Made by a program: the position numbers and the translations under genes | Part shown: one piece after another, positions 6,085-13,430 of the stretch | How positions within the stretch are numbered: position 1 is the stretch's first letter | Layout: each line of letters starts with the position of its first letter | The notes under the pieces: model-generated | Database searches by the model: none | Told to the model about the DNA's origin: nothing | The model's input: the letters and a program-made list of their open reading frames with translations, nothing else | IMG/VR virus record: IMGVR_UViG_3300028394_000255 | Span: 1-28,569 of that record | Origin: a virus | DNA: 28,569 bases | Strand: one strand, 5' to 3'

Positions 6085-6504
6085 ATGTCTGCCCTTATCC
6101 GCGACGATTTAGACGAGCTTGCAAAGCGCTGGCTCATGTACAAGGAAACCGAAAAGATTGCGGCAGAGAACCGCCGCAAACTTGAGGACACTATCTGCAA
6201 AGCAGTTAGCTTTCCCAAAAACTTTGAAGGCACCGAGAACGTGGTGCCGGTCAACAGCCTTTACAGCATCAAGATTGAGGGGCGTATTAGCCGCAAGGTC
6301 AACGCTGACAAGCTGGTCGAGCTTGCTAGTGAGGCTGGGTTGAGCGAACACCTGTCAACGCTTTTTCGGTGGAAACCGGAAATAAACATGAAAATCTGGA
6401 AGGAGTCAGATCAAGAGATAACCAGACCACTGCTTGACGCAATCACCAGCGAAGCCAATCGGCCTAGCTTTTCTATTACTTTGAGAGATATCCATGCTGC
6501 TTAA
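6085..6504 (+). CDS. Recombination-module protein of unknown role (139 aa)
   Basis: The ATG at 6085 is preceded by GGGGGTTGAG, so the earlier TTG frame is not used. A coiled N-terminal helix (ELAKRWLMYKETEKIAAENRRKLED, about residues 10-35) is followed by a beta-rich part with YSIKIEGRISRKVNADKLVE and WKPEINMKIWK. Proteins of this length and helix-then-strand layout recur between Sak4-like and DUF669 genes in other phages. I know no established activity. It overlaps the next gene by 11 bases. Confidence 0.72.
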   Translation: MSALIRDDLDELAKRWLMYKETEKIAAENRRKLEDTICKAVSFPKNFEGTENVVPVNSLYSIKIEGRISRKVNADKLVELASEAGLSEHLSTLFRWKPEINMKIWKESDQEITRPLLDAITSEANRPSFSITLRDIHAA

Positions 6505-6970
6505 CGAAGCCTTTACCCTTGCATCCCTACCCACATCCAATCGTACCTATGATGTTGTCCCGGCGGGTTGGTACGTTGCCCAGATCACTGACGCCGAGGT
6601 CAAGCAAACCAAGAGCGGAACGGGCGAGTACATCAAAATTCGCTACGACATCCAAGGGCCAACTAGCCAAGGTCGCGTGGTGTTTGGCAACTTGAACGTC
6701 AAGAATGCCAATCCCGCTGCCGAGAAGATTGGCCGCCAGCAACTGGGCGACATCATGCGCTCAGTGGGTTTGTCTGCCGTGACCGATACCGATCAACTGC
6801 TCGGCACAACGATGCAGATCAAGATTGATATCCGCGACTCTGAGCAGTACGGGCCGTCGAATGAGGTCAAAGCCTGGAAAGCGCTCGCCGCTGGCATGGC
6901 CCCGGCTCCTGCCGTCAAGCCACCAGCGTCGAATGCTAAGACTGCGCCGCCGTGGTTAGCGAAAAAATAA
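6494..6970 (+). CDS. DUF669-type single-strand DNA-binding protein
   Basis: This 158-residue protein contains YDVVPAGWYVAQITDAEVKQTKSGTG, EYIKIRYDI, GRVVFGNLNVKN and GRQQLGDIMRSVGL. These are the core of DUF669 proteins, small beta-rich phage proteins thought to act as ssDNA-binding proteins. The tail from about residue 133 is Pro/Ala/Lys-rich and probably flexible. It lies directly downstream of the Sak4-like gene and its partner, in keeping with an annealase-SSB pair. The A-tract and hairpin after the stop belong to a terminator in the opposite direction. Confidence 0.82.
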   Translation: MLLNEAFTLASLPTSNRTYDVVPAGWYVAQITDAEVKQTKSGTGEYIKIRYDIQGPTSQGRVVFGNLNVKNANPAAEKIGRQQLGDIMRSVGLSAVTDTDQLLGTTMQIKIDIRDSEQYGPSNEVKAWKALAAGMAPAPAVKPPASNAKTAPPWLAKK

Positions 6971-6983
6971 GATAACCACAGGC

Positions 6984-7011
6984 AAAAAAAATCCCGCTGG
7001 AGGCAGCGGGA
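6984..7011 (-). terminator. Intrinsic terminator facing leftward inside the rightward operon
   Basis: An 8-bp perfect stem TCCCGCTG/CAGCGGGA with a GAGG loop (6992-7011) has eight A before it on the plus strand (6984-6991), that is eight T after it on the minus strand. It is a strong terminator for leftward RNA. On the plus strand the following bases (CTTAAATC) give no U-tract. Confidence 0.85.
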
Positions 7012-7033
7012 CTTAAATCAGGAGAGGAGCAAC

Positions 7034-8059
7034 ATGAAGATTCCAAGTCCGAATCATAGCATTGCCACCATGATTGACAAAGCGCACGAATTACGGGTCT
7101 CGCTAACCCGTGAACATTTGGGTGCTTCCATGCTCGGCCATCCTTGCGACCGTTGGCTTTGGCTGTCGTTTCGCTGGGCGGTGCAGCAGCAGTTTCCTGG
7201 CCGAATCCTGCGCTTGTTTAGGCGCGGCCAGAACGAGGAGGCAACCATCATTGCCGATCTGAAGGCAATTGGGTTGAACGTGCGAGATCTTCAAAACCAG
7301 ATGCGCGTGGAGTTTGGCTCGCATGTTGGTGGCTCGCTTGACGCAATCATCGACAGCGGCGTGCCAGAGGCGCCAACCAAGAAGCACGTTGCTGAGTTCA
7401 AAACGCATTCCAAGAAGTCATTTGACGAGCTTGAAAAGAAAGGCGTAGAGCAAGCCAAGTTTGAGCATTTTGTGCAGATGCAGGTCTATATGCACGGCAC
7501 CAAGATTGACCGCGCCTTATATGTGGCCGTGTGCAAGGACGATGACCGTATCTACACCGAGCGGGTTGAGTACGATGAAGGCGTCGCAGTCAATGCAATC
7601 AATCGAGGTAAGCGGATTGCATTGTCAGACAGGATGCCGCCGCCCCTAAGCACTGATTCAACTTGGTATCAGTGCAAGTTTTGCCCAGCGCATACGTTCT
7701 GCCACAAAACTCAGACCACAGAGCACGTTAACTGCCGCACCTGCGCTCACAGTACCGCGACCGAGGACAGCACTTGGGTTTGCGAGCGTCACGGTGGCAG
7801 CGAAATTCCGGTGGAATGGCAACGCGAAGGGTGCGCTTCTCATGTCTTGCACCCAGACATGGTGCCGTGGCAACGCGAGGATTGCGGTGATGAATGGAAA
7901 ACCATTTACATCATAAACGGGCATCAGGTTCGCAACGGGAACCCTGATGAGTTTACGTTTGGCTCAAAGGAGATTATTGCCAACCCATCGTTTTGTGCCG
8001 ATCCGAGTAAGGATGCGATGAAGATTAGGGAAAAGTTTGATGGGAGTATTGTTGGATGA
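7034..8059 (+). CDS. PD-(D/E)XK nuclease with Cas4/AddB-type cysteines
   Basis: This is a 341-residue exonuclease-like protein. GGSLDAIID carries the catalytic Asp (D103), VAEFKTHS the E-x-K pair (E121, K123) and FVQMQVYMHG the QxxxY-like helix (about 147-154). C38 near the N-terminus plus C214, C217 and C223 (CKFCPAHTFC) match the four-cysteine Fe-S arrangement of Cas4/AddB nucleases. A further set (C234, C237, C250, C267) could bind zinc. It probably makes single-stranded ends for the Sak4/DUF669 pair. AGGAG precedes the ATG. It overlaps the next gene by ATGA. Confidence 0.86.
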   Translation: MKIPSPNHSIATMIDKAHELRVSLTREHLGASMLGHPCDRWLWLSFRWAVQQQFPGRILRLFRRGQNEEATIIADLKAIGLNVRDLQNQMRVEFGSHVGGSLDAIIDSGVPEAPTKKHVAEFKTHSKKSFDELEKKGVEQAKFEHFVQMQVYMHGTKIDRALYVAVCKDDDRIYTERVEYDEGVAVNAINRGKRIALSDRMPPPLSTDSTWYQCKFCPAHTFCHKTQTTEHVNCRTCAHSTATEDSTWVCERHGGSEIPVEWQREGCASHVLHPDMVPWQREDCGDEWKTIYIINGHQVRNGNPDEFTFGSKEIIANPSFCADPSKDAMKIREKFDGSIVG

Positions 8060-8652
8060 AAGTTCTAATTGCCTGCGAATATTCTGGCACGGTTAGAGAC
8101 GCATTTATTAGGGCCGGGCATGAGGCTATGTCTTGTGATTTGCTACCGACAGACGTAACGGGGCCGCACTATCAAGGCGACGTTACGGACATATTGAGCA
8201 ATGGTTGGGATTTGATGATTGCCCACCCGCCCTGCACATACATGACTAATAGCGGCGTTAGTTGGCTGCACAAAGACCCCGCAAGATGGGTGCTGTTAAA
8301 TGACGCCGCCGCGTTTTTTAATCTGCTGCTGAACGCGCCAGTAAACCGGATTGCCGTTGAAAACCCGATCATGCACAAGTACGCAAAAGAGCGCATCGGT
8401 AACCGCAAGCAAGACCAAGTTGTCCAACCGTGGATGTTCGGCCACATGGAACAAAAAGGAACCTGTCTGTGGCTGAAGAATCTGCCGCTGCTGACGGCGA
8501 CCAACAACGTCAAAGCGGAAATGTTATTGCTGCCCGACAACGAACGGCAGCGGTTGCATTACTTGTCGCCAGGTCCAGATCGGTGGAAATTACGCTCTAA
8601 GACGTACCAAGGCATTGCCGACGCAATGGCCGCGCAATGGGGATGTTTATGA
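8056..8652 (+). CDS. Small cytosine-methyltransferase-like protein
   Basis: This 198-residue protein has the Rossmann start MKVLIACEYSGTVRDAF, an acidic SAM-site position in SCDLLP (D28), IAHPPCTYM with the Pro-Cys nucleophile motif (P59-C60) and VENP (101-104), the counterpart of the ENV motif of C5-cytosine methyltransferases. It ends in SKTYQGIADAMAAQWG. It is much shorter than restriction-type enzymes, without an obvious target-recognition domain. It could modify phage DNA against restriction, or have another SAM-dependent role. It is coupled to both neighbours by ATGA overlaps. Confidence 0.75.
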   Translation: MKVLIACEYSGTVRDAFIRAGHEAMSCDLLPTDVTGPHYQGDVTDILSNGWDLMIAHPPCTYMTNSGVSWLHKDPARWVLLNDAAAFFNLLLNAPVNRIAVENPIMHKYAKERIGNRKQDQVVQPWMFGHMEQKGTCLWLKNLPLLTATNNVKAEMLLLPDNERQRLHYLSPGPDRWKLRSKTYQGIADAMAAQWGCL

Positions 8653-10250
8653 TTCTCCGTGACTACCAACAACGCGCCATCGACGATCTATACCGCTGGT
8701 TTGAGGCATACGAGTCTGGAAACCCATGCTTGGTGCTGCCCACTGGCTCAGGCAAGAGTCACATCATTGCGGCGATCTGCAAACAGGCGGTGACTACCTG
8801 GCCCGAGACACGCATCTTGATGCTCACCCACGTTAAGGAGTTGATTGAGCAGAATGCCGAGAAGATGCGCCAGCACTGGCCGGACGCCCCGTTGGGCATC
8901 TACAGCGCTGGCATGGGCGTCAAAAAAATGGATCAAATCACGTTTGCCAGTATCCAGTCGGTGCGTTATTTGGCCGACCAGATTGGCTACATTGATATCG
9001 TTTTGATTGACGAGTGCCATACGGTATCCCACAAACAAGAGGGCGGTTACCGCTGGCTCCTGAGCGATCTTAAAAAGATCAACCCATATCTGCGCGTTAT
9101 AGGGCTAACCGCGACGCCTTACCGCTTGGGCCACGGGCTGATCATTGAGGAGCCAGCCCTGTTCTCGGCGCTGATCGAGCCGGTGACGATTGAGGAGCTG
9201 GTGTTCAAAAAGCACCTTGCCCCGCTGCGCTCAAAAGTAACCCAGTTCAAACTAGACGTTAAAGGCGTAGGCAAGAGCGGTGGCGAGTACATTGAAAGCC
9301 AGTTGCAGAAAGCCGTTAACAGCAAAAGCCAAAACCTGCGCGTGGTGCGCGAGGTCATAGCATGGGCCGAGGATCGCAAGGCGTGGTTATTTTTCTGCGC
9401 CGGGGTTGATCATGCTATCGCCATCCGTGACGTATTGCGCGACGAGGGTATTGCCGCCGAATGTATCCTTGGGGAGACACCCAAGCAGGAGCGCGAGCAG
9501 ATCATTGCCAACTACAAGGCAGGCAAGATTAAGGCGCTAACAAATGCCAACGTCCTGACCACTGGGTTTGACTATCCCAACATTGACTTAATTGCGATGC
9601 TGCGCCCAACCATGTCGCCGGGCTTGTACGTACAAATGGCGGGTCGAGGAATGCGCCCCAAGGAGCATACCGATCATTGCATGGTGCTGGACTTTGCTGG
9701 CGTGGTTGAGGCGCATGGGCCGATTACTGCGGTGCAACCGCCTAAGAAGCCCGGTGAAGGCACCGGAGAAGCCCCAAGCAAACCGTGCCCAGAGTGCAAC
9801 GAGATTTGCCACCTGTCAGTGCGCGAATGCCCTTCCTGCGGGTTTGAGTTTCCGGCCCCGGCGCAAAAGAAATTGCAACTGCGCGACATTGACATCATGG
9901 GCGAGAAGGGCAAGGAGATGGCTGTCACTGGCTGGACTTGGCGGCGGCACATTGGGCACAACAGCGGCAAGCTGATGATCTCCACAACGTACTACGGCGC
10001 ACTGTCTGACCAGCCGGTGACTGAGTACTTTCCGGTGCTGCACGAAGGGTATGCCGGTGAGAAGGCAATCGGCCAGATATACAAGATCGCCCAACAAAAT
10101 CACGTTAGCCTGGCTAAAGTGACTGATCTTGACCCAGAGAACGGGCTTGACTACATCGTGATCCAGATGAACTTAGGGAAACCCCCAACTAGCATTGAGA
10201 TCAAGCGCGACGGAAAATTTAACCGAGTGATCAAAAGGATGTGGCGATGA
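8649..10250 (+). CDS. SF2 DEAD/DEAH-type helicase with zinc ribbon
   Basis: This 533-residue ATP-dependent helicase starts at the ATG in the ATGA overlap (8649), with GGGGA 5 bases ahead. ATGs at 8637 and 8643 are in frame but lack a site. Motifs are MILRDYQQ (Q-like), LPTGSGKS (30-37), DECH (121-124), GLTATPYR (about 156-163), TNANVLTTGFDYPNID and QMAGRGMR (motif VI). After the helicase core a four-Cys ribbon (CPECNEIC, then CPSCGF) and a C-terminal domain follow. It fits branch migration or strand displacement within the recombination module. Confidence 0.92.
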   Translation: MILRDYQQRAIDDLYRWFEAYESGNPCLVLPTGSGKSHIIAAICKQAVTTWPETRILMLTHVKELIEQNAEKMRQHWPDAPLGIYSAGMGVKKMDQITFASIQSVRYLADQIGYIDIVLIDECHTVSHKQEGGYRWLLSDLKKINPYLRVIGLTATPYRLGHGLIIEEPALFSALIEPVTIEELVFKKHLAPLRSKVTQFKLDVKGVGKSGGEYIESQLQKAVNSKSQNLRVVREVIAWAEDRKAWLFFCAGVDHAIAIRDVLRDEGIAAECILGETPKQEREQIIANYKAGKIKALTNANVLTTGFDYPNIDLIAMLRPTMSPGLYVQMAGRGMRPKEHTDHCMVLDFAGVVEAHGPITAVQPPKKPGEGTGEAPSKPCPECNEICHLSVRECPSCGFEFPAPAQKKLQLRDIDIMGEKGKEMAVTGWTWRRHIGHNSGKLMISTTYYGALSDQPVTEYFPVLHEGYAGEKAIGQIYKIAQQNHVSLAKVTDLDPENGLDYIVIQMNLGKPPTSIEIKRDGKFNRVIKRMWR

Positions 10251-10570
10251 CCGAACACGAAGAACAACGCAACTTTGTGAAGTGGTTTCGCCAGACCCAC
10301 ACCGGCGTGCGTATTTTTGCCATACCCAACGGCGGCGCTAGATCGGCGTCTGTGGCGATGAAATTGAAGGTTGAGGGTGTAAGTGCTGGCGTGCCCGATC
10401 TCTTTATACCGGCGACGCTAACGTGGATTGAGATGAAACGTAAGACAGGAGGGGTGTTATCGAAAGAACAAAAAGACTGGATTGAATACTTGAGAGGATG
10501 TGGACACAAAGTCATCGTCGCCAAAGGGTGCGATGACGCAATCAAACAACTTGAAGGATTGCCATGTTAA
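10247..10570 (+). CDS. VRR-NUC endonuclease
   Basis: This 107-residue stand-alone VRR-NUC nuclease has an N-terminal acidic helix (EHEEQRNFVKWF), IPNGGAR, GVPDLF (D51) and WIEMKRKTG (E62, K64), followed by LSKEQKDWIEYL. These are the active-site positions of the family, a PD-(D/E)XK relative related to Holliday-junction resolvases. The ATG is taken at the ATGA overlap with the helicase; the upstream GTG is not needed. Next to the SF2 helicase it probably cuts branched recombination intermediates. Confidence 0.9.
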   Translation: MTEHEEQRNFVKWFRQTHTGVRIFAIPNGGARSASVAMKLKVEGVSAGVPDLFIPATLTWIEMKRKTGGVLSKEQKDWIEYLRGCGHKVIVAKGCDDAIKQLEGLPC

Positions 10571-10842
10571 GAAAAAGAGATGAGGTTCCGTCTTGTTTTG
10601 AAAGTCGGGAGCAGTTCAAACTATGGGTTGCTGCGGCCAGATCGCAGCACCCAACGCCGGGGCATGAGTGGTGCGAGGACTGCACCAAGTCATACCAAGA
10701 CAAGATGATTTGGGAGGGTCGCTGCGCTTACCCCGGCACCATCTTTATCAAAATGTCCGATGGCGCAGTTGAAGGGCGCAGGCCATTTTCCATCGTGAAA
10801 AAACTACGTCAGGAGGCGATGAGTGAAACTCAAAACCCTTGA
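10564..10842 (+). CDS. Small cysteine-containing protein (92 aa)
   Basis: This starts inside the end of the VRR-NUC gene. EWCEDCTKSYQDKMIWEGRC gives C-x2-C-x13-C and, with the preceding His (PTPGHEW), could form a zinc site. PGTIFIKMSDGAVEGRRPFS follows. Phage proteins with this look are common beside recombination genes but remain uncharacterised. Its last 20 bases overlap the next gene in another frame. Confidence 0.75.
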   Translation: MLRKRDEVPSCFESREQFKLWVAAARSQHPTPGHEWCEDCTKSYQDKMIWEGRCAYPGTIFIKMSDGAVEGRRPFSIVKKLRQEAMSETQNP

Positions 10843-11149
10843 GTACATTGCTCAATATGGCGAGGCGACGTATCCAATGCTGCGTAGCAATTGCGGTGCT
10901 CATGAAAATGAAGTACGCAAATTGTTTTTGAACGGCACTTTGGTGCGCCGTCAAGTCACCCCAGAACCCAACAGTAGCCGGGTTGTGTGGGCTTACCGTC
11001 TGCCAGACCAACCGGAGGACTTGCCTACTTACCCCAAATTGGAGCGCGATCCAATCTCCAACCGGCCAGTCAAGAAAGCCAGAGTTCGCACGAAAAAAGA
11101 ACGGGTTGAACCAGATTATTCAATCATTTTGAGGACACTAGGATGCTAA
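10823..11149 (+). CDS. Winged-helix-like small protein (108 aa)
   Basis: The GTG at 10823 lies 6 bases behind AGGAGG. The N-terminal half, LKTLEYIAQYGEATYPMLRS followed by HENEVRKLFLNGTLVRR and RVVWAYRLPD, has the pattern of a winged helix (helix, turn, recognition helix, wing). The C-terminal part is very basic (KKARVRTKKERVEP). It may be an early DNA-binding regulator (inference from pattern, not a firm family match). Confidence 0.68.
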   Translation: MKLKTLEYIAQYGEATYPMLRSNCGAHENEVRKLFLNGTLVRRQVTPEPNSSRVVWAYRLPDQPEDLPTYPKLERDPISNRPVKKARVRTKKERVEPDYSIILRTLGC

Positions 11150-11286
11150 CGATTCCATATCATTCCCGCGCCATACCCACGATTCGTATGGGCGATCCGC
11201 GCTTTGTATATGTCCCAGCCGCCGCGACAGATGTGACGCGGATTTGGCGTAAATATGGGTGGGTTCCGAAAGGGGAAAAAGAATGA
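11143..11286 (+). CDS. 47-aa unknown protein
   Basis: The ATG at 11143 overlaps the end of the preceding gene, with GAGGACACTAGG upstream. The protein, MLTIPYHSRAIPTIRMGDPR, then FVYVPAAATDVTRIWRKYGW, has no recognised domain. It ends in an ATGA overlap with the next gene, consistent with real translation. Confidence 0.68.
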   Translation: MLTIPYHSRAIPTIRMGDPRFVYVPAAATDVTRIWRKYGWVPKGEKE

Positions 11287-11516
11287 CTAAAGACGAGATC
11301 ATCCGCATGGCTTGGGAGGCTGGGCTGCAAAATGGGCCTGTATTTGTTCAGGGTCTTGAACGCTTCGCCGCCCTGATTGCCGCGCATGAGCGGGAGGAGT
11401 GCTTAAAACTGGTTGATGAACAAATTCACAACATGACTGTTCTTGACAGCTATCCCGAACAATCAGGAGCAATTTACCGAGCCATAATAAATATCCGCGC
11501 AAGGGGAAAGAAATGA
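11283..11516 (+). CDS. Small helical phage protein (77 aa)
   Basis: The start is the ATG in the ATGA overlap at 11283 with GGGGAAAAAGA upstream. MTKDEIIRMAWEAGL, FVQGLERFAALIAAHEREE and YRAIINIRARGKK make a wholly helical protein. This is a pattern seen in many siphovirus and podovirus early genes of unknown use. The paralogue-like gene at 11660 shares the KFAELIVRE-type helix. Confidence 0.78.
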   Translation: MTKDEIIRMAWEAGLQNGPVFVQGLERFAALIAAHEREECLKLVDEQIHNMTVLDSYPEQSGAIYRAIINIRARGKK

Positions 11517-11650
11517 AATACGGAATCCTTGACGACGAGGGCCAAGTTGTGCGGTGGGTCTGGGAAAAGCCTGACTACCCGCACATTGCCGTAAAGATTA
11601 AGCGGCAGCCCAAGTTTGACCCGTCTGGTTATCCAGATGCTTTGTTTTGA
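11513..11650 (+). CDS. 45-aa unknown protein
   Basis: ATGA overlap with the previous gene and an AAGGGGAAAG site upstream mark the start. The product, MKYGILDDEGQVVRWVWEKP followed by HIAVKIKRQPKFD, looks like a short beta hairpin or WW-like fold. Peptides with DxxGxVVRWxxxKP are frequent in phages; the function is unknown. Confidence 0.72.
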   Translation: MKYGILDDEGQVVRWVWEKPDYPHIAVKIKRQPKFDPSGYPDALF

Positions 11651-11659
11651 GGAAAAGAA

Positions 11660-11950
11660 ATGAACGAACGAATTAAAGAACTTGCCCAACAATGTTGGGA
11701 TAAAAGATTAGATGGACTTCATTTCGATCAGGAAAAGTTTGCCGAGTTGATTGTGCGGGAGTGCTGCCCACAGCGTTTAGTTCAAGAACTGCCCCCACCC
11801 CTAACCAAAGGTCAAGCATGGCAAAAGTGGTGGTACGAAACGCGAGGCAAGCATATGGTCGCGGGCGGGGCGCACCCTATGGAATGGGCCATGTACGATG
11901 CCTTCAACTCGGGCTGGGACGCAGCCAAACAAAATAGTGAGAAGGACTAA
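11660..11950 (+). CDS. Small helical phage protein (96 aa)
   Basis: This begins MNERIKELAQQCWDKRLDGL and continues FDQEKFAELIVRECCPQ, resembling the helical protein at 11283. It then has WQKWWYETRGKHM and MEWAMYDAFNSGWDAAKQ, a motif typical of small phage proteins with repeated aromatic helix turns. GAGGAAAAGAA precedes the ATG. It ends TAATG into the zinc-ribbon gene. No function is known. Confidence 0.77.
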   Translation: MNERIKELAQQCWDKRLDGLHFDQEKFAELIVRECCPQRLVQELPPPLTKGQAWQKWWYETRGKHMVAGGAHPMEWAMYDAFNSGWDAAKQNSEKD

Positions 11951-12129
11951 TGCGCTGCGCCAAATGCTCGGGCAAGACTAAAATTGTCGACACCCGAAAG
12001 TGGCATGACCACCAACTTGGGTTCTACTGGACTGAGCGAAAGCACGTTTGCCGAACGTGCGATAACGTGTTTGTCACCATTGAACTGTTAAAAACCCTCT
12101 GGGATCAATATTTGGAAGCCAACCCATGA
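11950..12129 (+). CDS. NrdR-like zinc-ribbon protein (59 aa)
   Basis: The TAATG overlap sets the start. MRCAKCSGKTKIVDTR and HVCRTCDNVFVTIELL give two CxxC knuckles 28 residues apart. This is the layout of the N-terminal zinc ribbon of the NrdR ribonucleotide-reductase repressor, here without its ATP-cone domain. It could be a small regulator of transcription. It is followed by an ATGA overlap into the last operon gene. Confidence 0.72.
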   Translation: MRCAKCSGKTKIVDTRKWHDHQLGFYWTERKHVCRTCDNVFVTIELLKTLWDQYLEANP

Positions 12130-12287
12130 CTGACTTTAATACTTGGCGGCACGAAAATTTGGTGCAATTTGCCACCGAAGCAATGCAACGCATGAAGTTT
12201 TTGCAAGATGAAGTTGAAGCACTAAACGCCGATATCAAAGCGGCGATCGCAGCGTATCGAGAGCTTAATAAGACGATACATCAATGA
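12126..12287 (+). CDS. 53-aa coiled-coil protein, last early gene
   Basis: The ATGA overlap sets the start at 12126. From FATEAMQRMKFLQDEVEALN through ADIKAAIAAYRELNKTI the sequence is a single amphipathic helix, a probable coiled coil. Its end runs 23 bases into the 3' end of the oppositely transcribed metallophosphoesterase gene (tail to tail). I found no clear intrinsic terminator between the two operons. Confidence 0.7.
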   Translation: MTDFNTWRHENLVQFATEAMQRMKFLQDEVEALNADIKAAIAAYRELNKTIHQ

Positions 12288-13227
12288 GTTGCCCTCGGAA
12301 GTCCAGTGTATCTTCGCTGTGCTTCCGAACCACTTCGGGCCACAATAACTCACCATTTTTCATGGTGAGAACGGCAAAGCCAGAGCGCCAATTCGTTGGC
12401 GCATCTTCCAGATAATCTATGAACTGCGGGCCATTCGTATCGGCTAACGTGCCGGTATCAACGCCCCAACGGGTGCCGCGATAATCGTCGAATGGCGTTA
12501 CCTTCAGACTATGCAGATGCCCGGTGACAACGGATGTACCGGCGTTGACGGTGTTGTTGTGGGTTGCGTGTACCCCAGACTTCCAGCGGTGTTTGATTGC
12601 TACCGAATCGCCAATCCAACAAGACCAGCAGGGGTGCCAGGCGGGGAAATGATCTTTAAGGGTAAACCCGGCGATACCTTCAAACTCGGGCGCGACTTGG
12701 GATAGCCTAGATTCCAAACGGCTATCGTGATTGCCCAAAGGCCAGATTAGCTGCACCGGGTAATACGCTTCTTTGGCCGCTTCTTCAATCTCTTTGAGAG
12801 CCTCTTGGCAAGCGTTTAGTTCTTCCTTAACACTTGGGGTCTGCTGCCATGAAATGCGAGCGTGGCGGCTGATTGAAGCCCCGTCAAAGGCATCGCCGTT
12901 GCATATCACTGCGACTGGCTTAAACTCATGTATCGCCCAAAGCAAACCCTTAAACGCCGTGGTTCTCATGCCAGGCCAGAAGTGGGCATCCGAGAACACC
13001 AGCACAACCCCGTCATGAACGCCAAGCTGGTGCCGGGTTCGATTGTGCTGGATTGCTTGGTAAGCACCTCTGCCGGTGAGTTTTACACCGTGTTTTGCTT
13101 CAAGCCTGCGGCGTCTACTAGCAACATTTCGCACCGTTACGCCGATTATTTCGGCGATTTTGGTAGCGCTTTTATGTTTATCCCACAATTCAATGAATTG
13201 TGCATCGGTGGTTTTTGCTGCGGTCAT
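12265..13227 (-). CDS. Calcineurin-like metallophosphoesterase with N-terminal HTH
   Basis: This 320-residue protein starts at the ATG in the ATGA overlap at 13227; a TTG/GTG 10-11 codons upstream lacks support. Residues about 8-45 form a helix-turn-helix (KSATKIAEIIGVTVRNVASR). The phosphoesterase metal motifs are VFSDAH (78-82), NGDAFDG (110-116), LGNHDSR (164-170), H220 and TGHLHS (235-240). It could hydrolyse nucleotides or nucleic acid. Being the last gene of the late operon, next to lysis genes, it may act on host polymers or signalling nucleotides; the substrate is unknown. Confidence 0.88.
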   Translation of the reverse strand: MTAAKTTDAQFIELWDKHKSATKIAEIIGVTVRNVASRRRRLEAKHGVKLTGRGAYQAIQHNRTRHQLGVHDGVVLVFSDAHFWPGMRTTAFKGLLWAIHEFKPVAVICNGDAFDGASISRHARISWQQTPSVKEELNACQEALKEIEEAAKEAYYPVQLIWPLGNHDSRLESRLSQVAPEFEGIAGFTLKDHFPAWHPCWSCWIGDSVAIKHRWKSGVHATHNNTVNAGTSVVTGHLHSLKVTPFDDYRGTRWGVDTGTLADTNGPQFIDYLEDAPTNWRSGFAVLTMKNGELLWPEVVRKHSEDTLDFRGQLIDVSSY

Positions 13228-13406
13228 TGCGGCAATATCGGTATAAACTCGCCGCACCAATGCCCATCATCTGTTGGGGGCCAATGAGGATTGTTATCCT
13301 CAAAGATGGGGCTGCGTCGGCGACATTCCCCCATCCACTCGTTTGGGGGTTTGCCGCCAAGGTTGATCCAGTAAAGACATTCTTTACAGGTGGGTCGATC
13401 ACTCAT
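13224..13406 (-). CDS. Small zinc-binding-type protein (60 aa)
   Basis: MSDRPTCKECLYWINLGG, then GECRRRSPIF and DDGHWCGEF, give C-x2-C ... C ... HxC, a compact zinc-site pattern. It is common in small proteins of phages and proteobacteria. It lies between the endolysin gene and the metallophosphoesterase, and its stop overlaps the latter's ATG. No function is established. Confidence 0.78.
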   Translation of the reverse strand: MSDRPTCKECLYWINLGGKPPNEWMGECRRRSPIFEDNNPHWPPTDDGHWCGEFIPILPQ

Positions 13407-13430
13407 GGCGCGAACCCTAACTGTTAATTA

